From contig CANRPO010000002.1 in assembly GCA_947632515.1 (NCBI GenBank), positions 62,001 through 126,000 of the forward strand: a stretch of DNA of 64,000 nt. The letters are read 5' to 3'. Origin of the DNA: an uncultured Lachnospiraceae bacterium. GTDB taxonomy: Bacteria > Bacillota > Clostridia > Lachnospirales > Lachnospiraceae. The notes under the pieces were generated by a model that saw nothing but the letters and a program-made list of their open reading frames with translations, had not been told where the DNA came from and did not search any database. Within the stretch, counting starts at the first letter, position 1. The number at the start of each line of letters is the position of its first letter. This document shows positions 7,047-15,987 of the stretch, piece by piece. Both the position numbers and the translations under genes were made by a program.

Positions 7047-9308
7047 TCACATATCCAAGTAATTGCGCTGCCCCTGAATCTCCGGAGGGATCTCCGCGCC
7101 TATGTTTCGGAGTTTCTGGAACAGGTTGTCGTAGTGATGGATATGCTGCGCGAGCTTGACGTCGTAGCGCTCCATCATGTCCTTGTAGAGCGGGTTTGCC
7201 TTCAGCTTGCCGCGGATCTCCTTCGAGAACGGGCAGAAGTCAAACAGGATCGAGCGGGCGACCTTGTTCAGACGGGGCGAGCCTGCGCCCTCATAGATGA
7301 TCCATGACTCGTAATCCCGGATAAACATTTCCTTGAAACTGTTCTTTGCCTTCTGCATGTTGAGCTTGATCTTGTCCTTGGCGTCGGCGGAGAGATCGCG
7401 GTTTTTCTTGTAGAACTGGATGTAATCAAAGTATCTGCTCGTGAGGGACGGCTCGGACACATCGTTCCATCTTGCGCCCTGCACGCGCTTGCACATTTCC
7501 CAGCGGAAATCGCCGGTGAGCCTTACCAGGATATTGGTCAGATCCTCCATCTGGAAGATGGAGAGCATCATGCGGGAAGGGGTCGTCCGCTTGCGCCCCT
7601 CGATCTCCTGCCACATAACGCCCCTGACGCCGATGTTGGGCATGAGGATCAGGTCGGGCAGAATTTCCACGCTGATCTCCTCCTTGCCGATGCCAAGCTT
7701 CGGATTGGTGTAGATCATGTCGCGGTAGTATGCGCTGAAGTCCACGGAACGGATCTGCCTGAAGGCTGCCTCCACTTTGTCGGCGGACACCAGCGATTTC
7801 TCCAGATCCTTCAGAATATTGTGTTCCGAGAAGAGCGGACAGAAACTGCTGATACGGCCGAAGGTGATCTTGTTGCCGGACTGGAACATGTTGTGCAGCT
7901 CGAAGAGCACCTGCCTTTTGCTGTCCTTGAGCATGGCGGTCTCCTCCGCCGCCGTGATCTTGCCGGATATTTTTAACTCGTGCACATATGCCTGGAAATC
8001 AGTGTCAAACTCATTGCGGCTGGGAGATTTCCTGCCCTCGTAGATGGCGCGCAGCCACTGATAGATCGTGTAGACGCCTCTGTTCGGGTCGGAGGGCAGT
8101 TTGTCTACGATGGAATATAGGTAAGCCGCGTTGTCCATGCCGGCCAGCTGTTCATCCACATAGCCGAAGTTGAAGAACATCTGAACCGTCTTCGGAACTT
8201 CGAAATCCTTTAGGCTGCGCAAAAACGCCTTTTCATAGATCTGATAAAACAGCTTGGTGATATGCAGACGCAGTTTTCTGGAGGCGTCGTCCGAATTGTT
8301 CTTGTCGTTCAGCCTGCGGTACTCGTTCACGACGCTGCGGAAATCGTTGGCCGTCTCCTCGTCCGCCTGAGCATAGGAGAGGATCGTGTTCAGAGAATCG
8401 TGTATCTCGGGCACGTCCTTCGGCTTGTCGTTATCTGCCTCCTGCGTTTCCACGAAACTATCCAGATCGGCTAGGCGCTCCTTGTACTCGGCTACACGCT
8501 GTCTGTACATCTCTTTGTCGATGGAGGGCTGGCTCTCCAACTGGATCATCATGGTGGAGATAGCCGCGATCAGAGAGGTGGATTCATCCGCGTGGGAACC
8601 GATCCGGTAGAGCAGACTCGCGTACAGATCGAAAAAGTCCAGATGGTTCTCGTTCATCAACAGATTCGTGATGTCCGATTTGTAGTCATACAGGACGCGG
8701 CACACGGATATGACGTCGTAGACGTCCCGGCTCGTCTTCATCAGAAGACCCCGCAGGAAATCAACGCCCAGATCCTTGACGGGCTTGGCGGTGACAAGAG
8801 CGCGAAGGCGCGCATAGTAACCTCCCGTCCATCCGTCGATGTCCTCCTCCAGCACAAGCTCCGTCAGCGTCTCCAGATCCGGCAGCGTCCGCGCGGAGAT
8901 GTTGCGCTTATTGCAGAAAGAGCGGTACTCCTCGTAGCTGTTCATCAGATAGTGATAGAAATTGTCGCAGTCAAAGGTCGCCAGCTCGTACTGGTCGAGG
9001 ATCTCCTGCAGCTGTCTGAACATGGAAGTAATGATGCGGCCGGCCATCTCCGCGTTGTTCAGGATCGTAGTCAGATGCGCCGAAGAATAGGCGTAGGATG
9101 CGATGGAAACCGCCTCCTCGGCCTTGTATGTGATCAGATAGGAGCCGTAGAAAAGCTCGCAGACGCCTATCACATCCCCCTTTGTCAGATAAAATTCGCC
9201 GCCCGGATAGGTGGCGCGCACAGTGCCCTTGGCGATCACATGGAGCGCGTTGATCGCCTGTCCGCTCTGCGCCAGAACCGTTCCGGCCGGATATTCTTTG
9301 ACAGCCAT
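7047..9308 (-). CDS. Large protein with N-terminal cyclic-nucleotide-binding fold, function unknown
   Basis: A 753-residue protein. Residues about 1-95 resemble the Crp/CNBD beta-roll (KEYPAGTVLAQSGQAINALHVIAKG, then a GGEFYLTKGDVIG turn). The remaining 650 residues are mostly helical, acidic and charged, with no membrane segment, signal peptide or DNA-binding motif I can see. The roll lacks a clear Arg-containing phosphate-binding cassette, so ligand binding is uncertain. AAGGGGG precedes the ATG. It is single on the minus strand between two plus-strand units. It may be a cytosolic sensor or scaffold; I do not assign a function. Confidence 0.75.
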   Translation of the reverse strand: MAVKEYPAGTVLAQSGQAINALHVIAKGTVRATYPGGEFYLTKGDVIGVCELFYGSYLITYKAEEAVSIASYAYSSAHLTTILNNAEMAGRIITSMFRQLQEILDQYELATFDCDNFYHYLMNSYEEYRSFCNKRNISARTLPDLETLTELVLEEDIDGWTGGYYARLRALVTAKPVKDLGVDFLRGLLMKTSRDVYDVISVCRVLYDYKSDITNLLMNENHLDFFDLYASLLYRIGSHADESTSLIAAISTMMIQLESQPSIDKEMYRQRVAEYKERLADLDSFVETQEADNDKPKDVPEIHDSLNTILSYAQADEETANDFRSVVNEYRRLNDKNNSDDASRKLRLHITKLFYQIYEKAFLRSLKDFEVPKTVQMFFNFGYVDEQLAGMDNAAYLYSIVDKLPSDPNRGVYTIYQWLRAIYEGRKSPSRNEFDTDFQAYVHELKISGKITAAEETAMLKDSKRQVLFELHNMFQSGNKITFGRISSFCPLFSEHNILKDLEKSLVSADKVEAAFRQIRSVDFSAYYRDMIYTNPKLGIGKEEISVEILPDLILMPNIGVRGVMWQEIEGRKRTTPSRMMLSIFQMEDLTNILVRLTGDFRWEMCKRVQGARWNDVSEPSLTSRYFDYIQFYKKNRDLSADAKDKIKLNMQKAKNSFKEMFIRDYESWIIYEGAGSPRLNKVARSILFDFCPFSKEIRGKLKANPLYKDMMERYDVKLAQHIHHYDNLFQKLRNIGAEIPPEIQGQRNYLDM

Positions 9309-9574
9309 AGACAGATACCCCCTTATCGTTATCTTCTAGTGTACTACGAATGGACGGGAAAAACAAGGAAGAAAGAAAATACCCCATATTCCTGACGCAA
9401 TTTGCAGGACAGCGAAGATGCGTTCCGACAAAATGCACAAGAAGTCCCCGTTTATTTTGTACAGCACTTCCCATAAAAATATGCTAAAATGTGCAGGAAA
9501 GCATGAAGTCGTGCGAAAGACACGGGCCGGGGAAGTTCATAGAGCTTAGAAAGTCGGAGGGAGTGACTGCGGCG

Positions 9575-10045
9575 ATGGAGCATGAAGATATAGAATACAG
9601 GAGGCAGGTGGTAGGCGCCTACAAGCCTGATGTGGAGAAACTGATCCGTTATCTCCCCTGGCTGGAAGAAAAAGCGGCGGCGGGCGGCGGCGTATCTGAA
9701 CTGTTCGGCGACAACGGTATCAGAGAGCATTCTATCACGTTCCCGGTGTACGACGGCACGCTGATGAGCTTTATCAGGGAAGTGCAGCGGACAAATCTGA
9801 TCGACAGGAACTATCCTTACATTTATTCCCAGTACAGGATCCGGACGGTGCAGGATGAACTGCATGCCATTGCGCGGGCTGACATCAAGGAGATGAACGT
9901 CCTGAAAGGGATCCTGTCGAAGTATGTCCTGGGCGGTATGACCAAGGGCAGGCTGTGGACGGAGGCGGTGACGAACAGGATCTTCCTGAACGTGGTCCGC
10001 AAGATGAAAGAAAACATAGAATTTTGGGATAAGCCGATGTATTAG
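9575..10045 (+). CDS. DUF6508-like hypothetical protein
   Basis: A soluble protein of 156 residues from the ATG at 9575. In-frame GTG codons at 9491 and 9563 are possible alternatives; I prefer 9575 because GGAGGG at 9557-9562 lies about 12 bp before it and the conserved-looking part starts there. The sequence (SELFGDNGIREHSITFPVYDGTLMSF, later LSKYVLGGMTKGRLWTEAV) resembles small Clostridial proteins grouped as DUF6508, recalled rather than searched. Role unknown. Its stop codon lies inside the 28-bp repeat at 10044. Confidence 0.6.
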   Translation: MEHEDIEYRRQVVGAYKPDVEKLIRYLPWLEEKAAAGGGVSELFGDNGIREHSITFPVYDGTLMSFIREVQRTNLIDRNYPYIYSQYRIRTVQDELHAIARADIKEMNVLKGILSKYVLGGMTKGRLWTEAVTNRIFLNVVRKMKENIEFWDKPMY

Positions 10046-10189
10046 GCGCGTAAGAAAAACAAGCGACGCGAAGCGGCATTTGTTTTTCGGCGCCAATAGC
10101 GAGTAAGCAGACTGCGGAGCAGTCGGTAGAGTGCTGAAAGCACGGGCTTACGAGTTTAAGAAGGCGCGTAAGAAAAACAAGCGACGCGA
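10044..10189. repeat. 28-bp direct repeats bracketing a three-way-junction-like structured segment
   Basis: AGGCGCGTAAGAAAAACAAG opens a 28-bp repeat at 10044-10071 and again at 10162-10189. Between them a segment can fold as GTAAGC...GCTTAC enclosing two hairpins, GACTGC-gga-GCAGTC and GTGCT-gaa-AGCAC, and GAAAAACAA...TTGTTTTTC can pair near the left end. The whole lies between the DUF6508-like gene and the TetR gene and codes for nothing convincing. Confidence 0.72.
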
Positions 10190-10218
10190 CGCAGGAAAGT
10201 GAAGGAAACGACGGCAGC

Positions 10219-10803
10219 ATGGGTGAAAAATCAGTACAGAAAAGAAAGCATATCTTAGATACAGCGCGTAAGGTTTTCGCGGAGAAGGGCTTTAAGAGCG
10301 TGACGATGAAAGACATCGTGGAGGCGTGTGAGATCAGCCGGGGCGGATTGTATTTATACTTTGACAGCACCGAGCAGATTTTCCTGGAGATTCTGGCGCT
10401 GGAGGCGCAGGAGACGGACGATCTCTTCGAGGGGCATATCTCCGAGGAGGACACGGCGGCGGACATTCTGACGCTCTTCTTAAAGGAGCAGAAGAAAGAA
10501 CTGCTGCAGAAAAAAGACAGTTTGACCGTAGCGGTCTACGAATATTTTTTTGCCAACGGATCGACCGACAGGAACAATATGCTGCATAAGCAGTTTGACG
10601 CGGGCGTCAGGGTGCTGGAGAAACTCATCGAGGCGGGGATCGCCAGCGGGGAGTTCTACTGTGAGAATCCGAAAGGCGCGGCGGCGAACATCATGTATGT
10701 GCTGGAGGGGTTGAAGATCAACGCGCAGACCTTCGGCATCACGGAGAAGATGGTGGACGAACAACTCCTATATATCATGCAGGGTTTGATCGTCGATGTG
10801 TAA
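10219..10803 (+). CDS. TetR-family transcriptional regulator
   Basis: 194 residues. The N-terminal domain has the TetR helix-turn-helix (KRKHILDTARKVFAEKGF, then SVTMKDIVEACEISRGGLYL YF), followed by a helical ligand-binding/dimer domain of normal size. It should repress a nearby or distant promoter until a small molecule binds. No obvious efflux or enzyme partner is adjacent; the preceding DUF6508-like gene is the only candidate. It ends just before a good terminator at 10824. Confidence 0.9.
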   Translation: MGEKSVQKRKHILDTARKVFAEKGFKSVTMKDIVEACEISRGGLYLYFDSTEQIFLEILALEAQETDDLFEGHISEEDTAADILTLFLKEQKKELLQKKDSLTVAVYEYFFANGSTDRNNMLHKQFDAGVRVLEKLIEAGIASGEFYCENPKGAAANIMYVLEGLKINAQTFGITEKMVDEQLLYIMQGLIVDV

Positions 10804-10823
10804 TAGACAGGGACTTCAAGGGG

Positions 10824-10861
10824 GAAGATACTTTGGGACGCCGGAGTATCTTCTTTCTTTA
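10824..10861 (+). terminator. Intrinsic terminator after the TetR gene
   Basis: GAAGATACT (10824-10832) pairs with AGTATCTTC (10845-10853) around a 12-nt loop, followed by TTTCTTTAT. Confidence 0.75.
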
Positions 10862-10876
10862 TGATTTTATTTGTGA

Positions 10877-10905
10877 TTGAAATGTAACCTCTTTTTTGGC
10901 ATAAT
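10877..10905 (+). promoter_or_regulatory. Putative promoter of the FGAM synthase gene
   Basis: TTGAAA at 10877-10882, 17-bp spacer, CATAAT at 10900-10905, about 50 bp before the start codon. The leader is too short for a purine riboswitch, and none is seen. Confidence 0.55.
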
Positions 10906-10956
10906 AGGAAAAGAAATTATTCTGTGACCATTTCGATTGAGAAGGAGAAGATCATC

Positions 10957-13900
10957 ATGGGAAATGTAAAGCGCATTTATGTGGAGAAGAAGGAACCTTT
11001 TGCGGTCAGGGCGAAGGAGCTTAAGGAGGAGATTGGCAGCTACCTCGGCGTGAGCGGCGTGCGGGAGGTCCGGGTCTTGATCCGCTATGACGTGGAGAAT
11101 CTGTCCGAAGAGGTCTTCGAGCGGGCCTGCAGGACCGTTTTCAGCGAGCCTCCCGTGGATATTCTGTACGAGGAGACGATCGAGATCCCGGCGGGCGGCA
11201 GAGTCTTCAGCGTGGAGTTTTTGCCCGGGCAGTTCGACCAGAGGGCGGACTCCGCCGTCCAGTGCGTGAAATTCCTGAAGGAGGACGAGGAGCCGATCAT
11301 CAGGACGGCGACCACCTACCTGATCACGGGCGACATTTCCGACGATGCGTTCGCGAAGATCAAGGCGTACTGCATCAATCCGGTGGACTCCCGCGAGACC
11401 GGCATGGTGAAACCTGACACTCTTGTCACTCAATATGACGAGCCTGCCGATGTGGCGGTATTCCGGGGATTTTCGGACATGCCGGAGGCGGAGCTTCAGA
11501 AACTGTATCAATCGCTGGGGCTGGCCATGACCTTCAAAGATTTTCTCCATATTCAGAAGTATTATAAAGGGGAGGAGCATCGGGATCCGACTGTGACGGA
11601 GATCCGCGTGCTCGACACCTACTGGTCGGATCACTGCCGCCACACGACTTTTTCTACGGAGCTGAAAGAGGTCACGTTTGCGGACGGCTTTTACCAAAAG
11701 CCGATCAAAGATACCTATGAGAATTATCTCGCCGTCAGAGAGGAGATCTTTGCGGGCAGAAAGGACAAGTTCGTCTGCCTGATGGACCTGGCGCTGATGG
11801 CCATGCGCAAATTAAGGAAGGACGGGAAATTGGAGGATATGGAGCAGTCCGACGAGATCAACGCCTGCTCGGTGATCGTTCCCGTGGAGATGGACTACGG
11901 GGACAGGAAGGAGACGGAGGAGTGGCTCGTATTCTTTAAGAACGAGACGCACAACCACCCCACGGAGATCGAGCCCTTCGGCGGCGCGGCCACCTGTCTG
12001 GGCGGCGCGATCCGCGATCCGCTCTCCGGGCGCGGCTATGTGTATCAGGCCATGCGCGTCACGGGGGCGGCGGATCCCACGGTTCCCGTCGCCGACACTC
12101 TGAAGGGAAAACTGTCCCAGAAGAAACTGGTGCGCGGCGCGGCGTCCGGCTACTCTTCCTACGGCAACCAGATCGGCTTGGCGACCGGACTGGTCAAAGA
12201 AATCTATCACCCCAACTATGTGGCGAAGAGAATGGAGATCGGCGCGGTCATGGGGGCTGCGCCGAGGAAGAACGTCATCCGCGCGGCCTCCGACCCCGGC
12301 GACATTATCATCCTGCTGGGCGGCAGGACGGGGCGCGACGGCTGCGGCGGCGCGACGGGTTCCTCCAAGGTGCACACGGAGAGTTCCATCGAGACTTGCG
12401 GAGCCGAGGTACAGAAGGGCAATGCGCCCACAGAGCGCAAGATCCAGAGACTGTTCCGCCGTGCGGAGGTGAGCAGGCTCATCAAGAAGTGCAATGATTT
12501 CGGCGCGGGCGGCGTGTCCGTGGCCATCGGGGAGCTGGCGGACGGACTGGTGGTAGATCTGGACAAGGTGCCGAAGAAGTACGCGGGTCTGGACGGCACG
12601 GAGCTTGCCATCTCCGAGTCCCAGGAGCGGATGGCGGTGGTTGTCGCCCCTGCGGATGTGCAGCAGTTCCTGACATACGCGGCGGAGGAGAATCTGGAGG
12701 CCGTGTCGGTGGCGGTGGTGACGGAGGAGCCGCGGCTCGTGCTCAAGTGGCGCGGCAGGGAGATTGTCAATATCTCCCGGGCTTTCCTCGACACCAACGG
12801 CGCGCATCAGGAGACGTCCGTGGCGGTGGACATGCCCGAAGAGAAGGATAATTACTTTAAGAAGATCGCCACGCCTGCGGCAGCGGCGGCGTTAAATACA
12901 GGAGATACGAAAAAGGCCTGGCTTGCCTTGCTGAACGATCTGAACGTGTGCTCCCAGAAGGGGCTGGTGGAGATGTTCGACGCCTCCATCGGCGCGGGCA
13001 GCGTGTACATGCCCTACGGCGGGAAGTACCAGCTCACGGAGACGCAGGCCATGGTGGCGAAACTTCCCGTGTTGGAGGGCAGGACCGATACCGTGACGAT
13101 GATGAGTTACGGGTTTGACCCGTATCTCTCCTCGTGGAGCCCTTATCACGGCGCGGTCTATGCGGTGACGGAGTCCATGGCGAAGATCGTGGCAAACGGC
13201 GGCGACTATCGCACGATCCGTTTCACGTTCCAAGAGTATTTCAGGCGGATGAGCGAGGAACCCGGGCGGTGGAGCCAGCCCTTCGCGGCGCTTTTGGGCG
13301 CCTACGACGCGCAGATCGGGTACGGCCTGCCGTCCATCGGCGGCAAGGATTCCATGTCGGGCACCTTCAACGACATCGACGTGCCGCCGACCCTTGTATC
13401 CTTTGCGGTGGACATCGCGAAACAGGGCGATATTGTCAGCCCGGAGCTGAAGAAGGCGGGCAGCAGGCTTGTCCGTTTCCATATCGCTAAGAATGAGTAC
13501 GATCTGCCCGTCTATGAGAAGGTGATGAAAACTTATGACGGCGTTATGGCGCTGATGGCGGAACATAAGATCCTTTCGGCCTACGCGCTGGACGCAAAGG
13601 GCGTGGCGGCGGCCATGAGCAAGATGGCCTTCGGCAACAGGCTGGGCGTGGCGGTGGAGAGCGGTCTCCCGGCACAGAGCCTGTTCGACAACGGGCTGGG
13701 CGAGATCCTGGCGGAGATGCCGGCGGAGGCTGCGGCCGGGCTTGCGGGGAGCGGGCTTTCCTATACGGTCGTCGGCACGGTGACGGCGGAACCGGTTTTT
13801 GCATACGGTGATGTGAAGATCGCCATGGAGGAGGCATTGGACGCCTGGACGAGCAGGCTGGACAAGGTGTTCCCTTACACGGCGGGCAAGGACAAGAGCG

Positions 13901-14757
13901 AGGTGCGCTCCGATCTCTATGAGGCGAAGGAAGTCTACGTGTGCAGACAAAAGAAAGCGCGCCCTACCGTGTTCATCCCCGTTTTTCCGGGGACCAACTG
14001 CGAGTATGACAGCGCGGCCGCCTTTGTGAGAGCGGGGGCGGACGTGGTGACGAAGGTGTTTAGAAACCTGACGGCGGCGGACATCAGAGAGAGCGTGGAA
14101 GTGTTTGAAAAAGCCATCGGGCAGGCGCAGATCATCATGTTCCCCGGCGGTTTCTCGGCGGGCGACGAGCCGGACGGCTCGGCCAAGTTCTTCGCCACGG
14201 CTTTTCAGAATGAGAAGATCAGGGAGGCCGTGAGGAAACTGCTGCATGAGCGGGACGGTCTGGCGCTGGGTATCTGCAACGGTTTCCAGGCGCTGATCAA
14301 GCTGGGACTGGTGCCCTACGGCGAGATCACGGGGCAGAAGGAGGACTCGCCGACCCTGACTTTCAATACCATAAACCGCCACATCTCCAAGATGGCGTAC
14401 ATCAAAGTGGTGTCCGACAAGTCGCCCTGGCTGCGGGGCGCGGTGTTGGGAAAAACTTATGTAAACCCGGCATCCCACGGGGAGGGGCGTTTCGTGGCGC
14501 CGAAAGAATGGATCGACAGACTCTTTGCCAACGGCCAGGTGGCGACTCAGTACGCCGACGCCGACGGCCATGTGACCATGGACGAGGAGTGGAACATCAA
14601 CGGCTCCTACGCCGCCATCGAAGGGATTACTTCGCCGGACGGCCGGGTGTTTGGCAAGATGGCCCACTCCGAGAGAAGGGGCGAAGGCGTGGCGATCAAT
14701 ATATACGGGGAGCAGGATTTGAAGATCTTCGAGTCCGGCGTATCCTACTTTCAGTGA
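10957..14757 (+). CDS. purL: Phosphoribosylformylglycinamidine synthase, single-chain form
   Basis: A 1266-residue enzyme for step 4 of de novo purine synthesis (FGAR plus glutamine and ATP to FGAM). AAGGAGA sits 10 bp before the ATG at 10957, so I do not use the in-frame GTG at 10924. Order: N-terminal PurS-like part, linker with TYWSDHCRHTTF near residue 225, two AIRS-type ATP domains (NETHNHPTEIEPFGGAATC; GGKDSMSG), then a C-terminal class I glutaminase with FPGTNCEYDSAAAF, FPGGFSAGDEPDG, nucleophile near Cys1107 in LGICNGFQ, and a HGEGRF histidine. Fusing synthetase and glutaminase in one chain is known in Clostridia and Proteobacteria; other Firmicutes split it into PurSQL. carA and carB follow, so purine and pyrimidine precursors share this locus. 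Confidence 0.95.
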   Translation: MGNVKRIYVEKKEPFAVRAKELKEEIGSYLGVSGVREVRVLIRYDVENLSEEVFERACRTVFSEPPVDILYEETIEIPAGGRVFSVEFLPGQFDQRADSAVQCVKFLKEDEEPIIRTATTYLITGDISDDAFAKIKAYCINPVDSRETGMVKPDTLVTQYDEPADVAVFRGFSDMPEAELQKLYQSLGLAMTFKDFLHIQKYYKGEEHRDPTVTEIRVLDTYWSDHCRHTTFSTELKEVTFADGFYQKPIKDTYENYLAVREEIFAGRKDKFVCLMDLALMAMRKLRKDGKLEDMEQSDEINACSVIVPVEMDYGDRKETEEWLVFFKNETHNHPTEIEPFGGAATCLGGAIRDPLSGRGYVYQAMRVTGAADPTVPVADTLKGKLSQKKLVRGAASGYSSYGNQIGLATGLVKEIYHPNYVAKRMEIGAVMGAAPRKNVIRAASDPGDIIILLGGRTGRDGCGGATGSSKVHTESSIETCGAEVQKGNAPTERKIQRLFRRAEVSRLIKKCNDFGAGGVSVAIGELADGLVVDLDKVPKKYAGLDGTELAISESQERMAVVVAPADVQQFLTYAAEENLEAVSVAVVTEEPRLVLKWRGREIVNISRAFLDTNGAHQETSVAVDMPEEKDNYFKKIATPAAAAALNTGDTKKAWLALLNDLNVCSQKGLVEMFDASIGAGSVYMPYGGKYQLTETQAMVAKLPVLEGRTDTVTMMSYGFDPYLSSWSPYHGAVYAVTESMAKIVANGGDYRTIRFTFQEYFRRMSEEPGRWSQPFAALLGAYDAQIGYGLPSIGGKDSMSGTFNDIDVPPTLVSFAVDIAKQGDIVSPELKKAGSRLVRFHIAKNEYDLPVYEKVMKTYDGVMALMAEHKILSAYALDAKGVAAAMSKMAFGNRLGVAVESGLPAQSLFDNGLGEILAEMPAEAAAGLAGSGLSYTVVGTVTAEPVFAYGDVKIAMEEALDAWTSRLDKVFPYTAGKDKSEVRSDLYEAKEVYVCRQKKARPTVFIPVFPGTNCEYDSAAAFVRAGADVVTKVFRNLTAADIRESVEVFEKAIGQAQIIMFPGGFSAGDEPDGSAKFFATAFQNEKIREAVRKLLHERDGLALGICNGFQALIKLGLVPYGEITGQKEDSPTLTFNTINRHISKMAYIKVVSDKSPWLRGAVLGKTYVNPASHGEGRFVAPKEWIDRLFANGQVATQYADADGHVTMDEEWNINGSYAAIEGITSPDGRVFGKMAHSERRGEGVAINIYGEQDLKIFESGVSYFQ

Positions 14758-14793
14758 TAAGAGACAGAAAAGACAGAAGGAACAGGTGACAGG

Positions 14794-15987
14794 ATGAAAG
14801 CGTTCTTAATTTTGGAAGACGGCACTGTTTTTGAGGGGACTCACATCGGTGCGCTGCGAGAAGTGATCAGCGAGATCGTGTTTAACACTTCCATGGCGGG
14901 GTATCCGGAGGTACTGACCGACCCGTCCTACGCGGGACAGGCGGTGTGCATGACTTACCCCCTGATCGGCAACTACGGTGTGTGCAGAGAGGATATGGAG
15001 TCGCGCAGGGCGTGGCCCGACGGCTTTATCGTCAGGGAGCTTGCCCGTATGCCCAGCAATTTCCGCTGCGACATGACGATCCAAGAGTTCCTTGCAGAGA
15101 ACGACGTGCCGGGCATCGCGGGCATCGACACGAGGGCGCTCACCAAGATCCTGCGCGAAAAGGGCACGATGAACGGCATGATCACCACCGACGAAAACTA
15201 TCGGATCGAGGAGATCCTTCCGAGACTGAAAGCGTACACCACGGGGAAAGTGGTGGACGTCGTCACCTGTCGGGAAAAATATACGCTGCGCGGGGCGCGG
15301 GAGCTTACGGACAACGGGCCGCTCTCCGGGAGCGCGCGGTTTGTGAAGGAAGACTACGCGCGGGGGATTCGCGAGAAAAGGCCGAGCATGGTCCGCGCGT
15401 TAAACGGCGCGGGACTGAAGGTAGCGCTCTTAGACCTTGGCGCGAAGGACAATATCGCCGGATCGCTGGCGGCCAGAGGCTGTGACGTGATCGTCTATCC
15501 CGCGCATACAAAAGCGCAGGAGATCATTGACGACAGACCCGACGGCATCATGCTGAGCAACGGACCCGGCGACCCGAAGGAGTGCGCGGAGGTCATAGAG
15601 GAGATCAGGAAACTGTACGACACGGACATCACGATCTTCGCCATCTGTCTCGGACACCAGCTCATGGCGCTGGCCACGGGCGCGGACACCTACAAGATGA
15701 AGTACGGACACCGGGGCGGCAACCACCCCGTGAAGGATCTCAAGACGGGCCGGGTGTACATCTCCTCCCAGAACCACGGGTATGTGGTGGATATGGACAA
15801 GCTCGACCCGAAAGTCGCGACGCCCGCCTTTATCAACGTCAACGACGGCACCAACGAAGGGCTTTCCTATACAGGGAAGAATATCTTCACGGTGCAGTTC
15901 CATCCCGAGGCCTGCCCCGGGCCGCAGGACTCCGGAGATCTGTTTGATCGGTTTATCGATATGATGAGGGAGGTACGCAATGCCTAA
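14794..15987 (+). CDS. carA: Carbamoyl-phosphate synthase small (glutaminase) subunit
   Basis: 397 residues; releases ammonia from glutamine for the large subunit in arginine and pyrimidine synthesis. The N-terminal CPSase small-chain domain (FEGTHIGALREVISEIVFNT) is followed by a class I glutaminase domain with nucleophile Cys285 in AICLGHQ and the HPE of FHPEACPGP. A few residues longer than E. coli CarA. It starts 36 bp after the FGAM synthase stop and overlaps carB by 8 nt, which implies coupled translation of the two subunits. Confidence 0.96.
   Translation: MKAFLILEDGTVFEGTHIGALREVISEIVFNTSMAGYPEVLTDPSYAGQAVCMTYPLIGNYGVCREDMESRRAWPDGFIVRELARMPSNFRCDMTIQEFLAENDVPGIAGIDTRALTKILREKGTMNGMITTDENYRIEEILPRLKAYTTGKVVDVVTCREKYTLRGARELTDNGPLSGSARFVKEDYARGIREKRPSMVRALNGAGLKVALLDLGAKDNIAGSLAARGCDVIVYPAHTKAQEIIDDRPDGIMLSNGPGDPKECAEVIEEIRKLYDTDITIFAICLGHQLMALATGADTYKMKYGHRGGNHPVKDLKTGRVYISSQNHGYVVDMDKLDPKVATPAFINVNDGTNEGLSYTGKNIFTVQFHPEACPGPQDSGDLFDRFIDMMREVRNA

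Noticed and set aside
6841-7050. 69-codon minus-strand frame after the CNBD gene
   Set aside because: AT-rich intergenic sequence, no ribosome binding site, no recognisable protein features.
11812-14667. Long minus-strand frames inside the FGAM synthase gene
   Set aside because: Shadows of a highly conserved GC-rich gene; no ribosome binding sites and His/Arg-rich translations.
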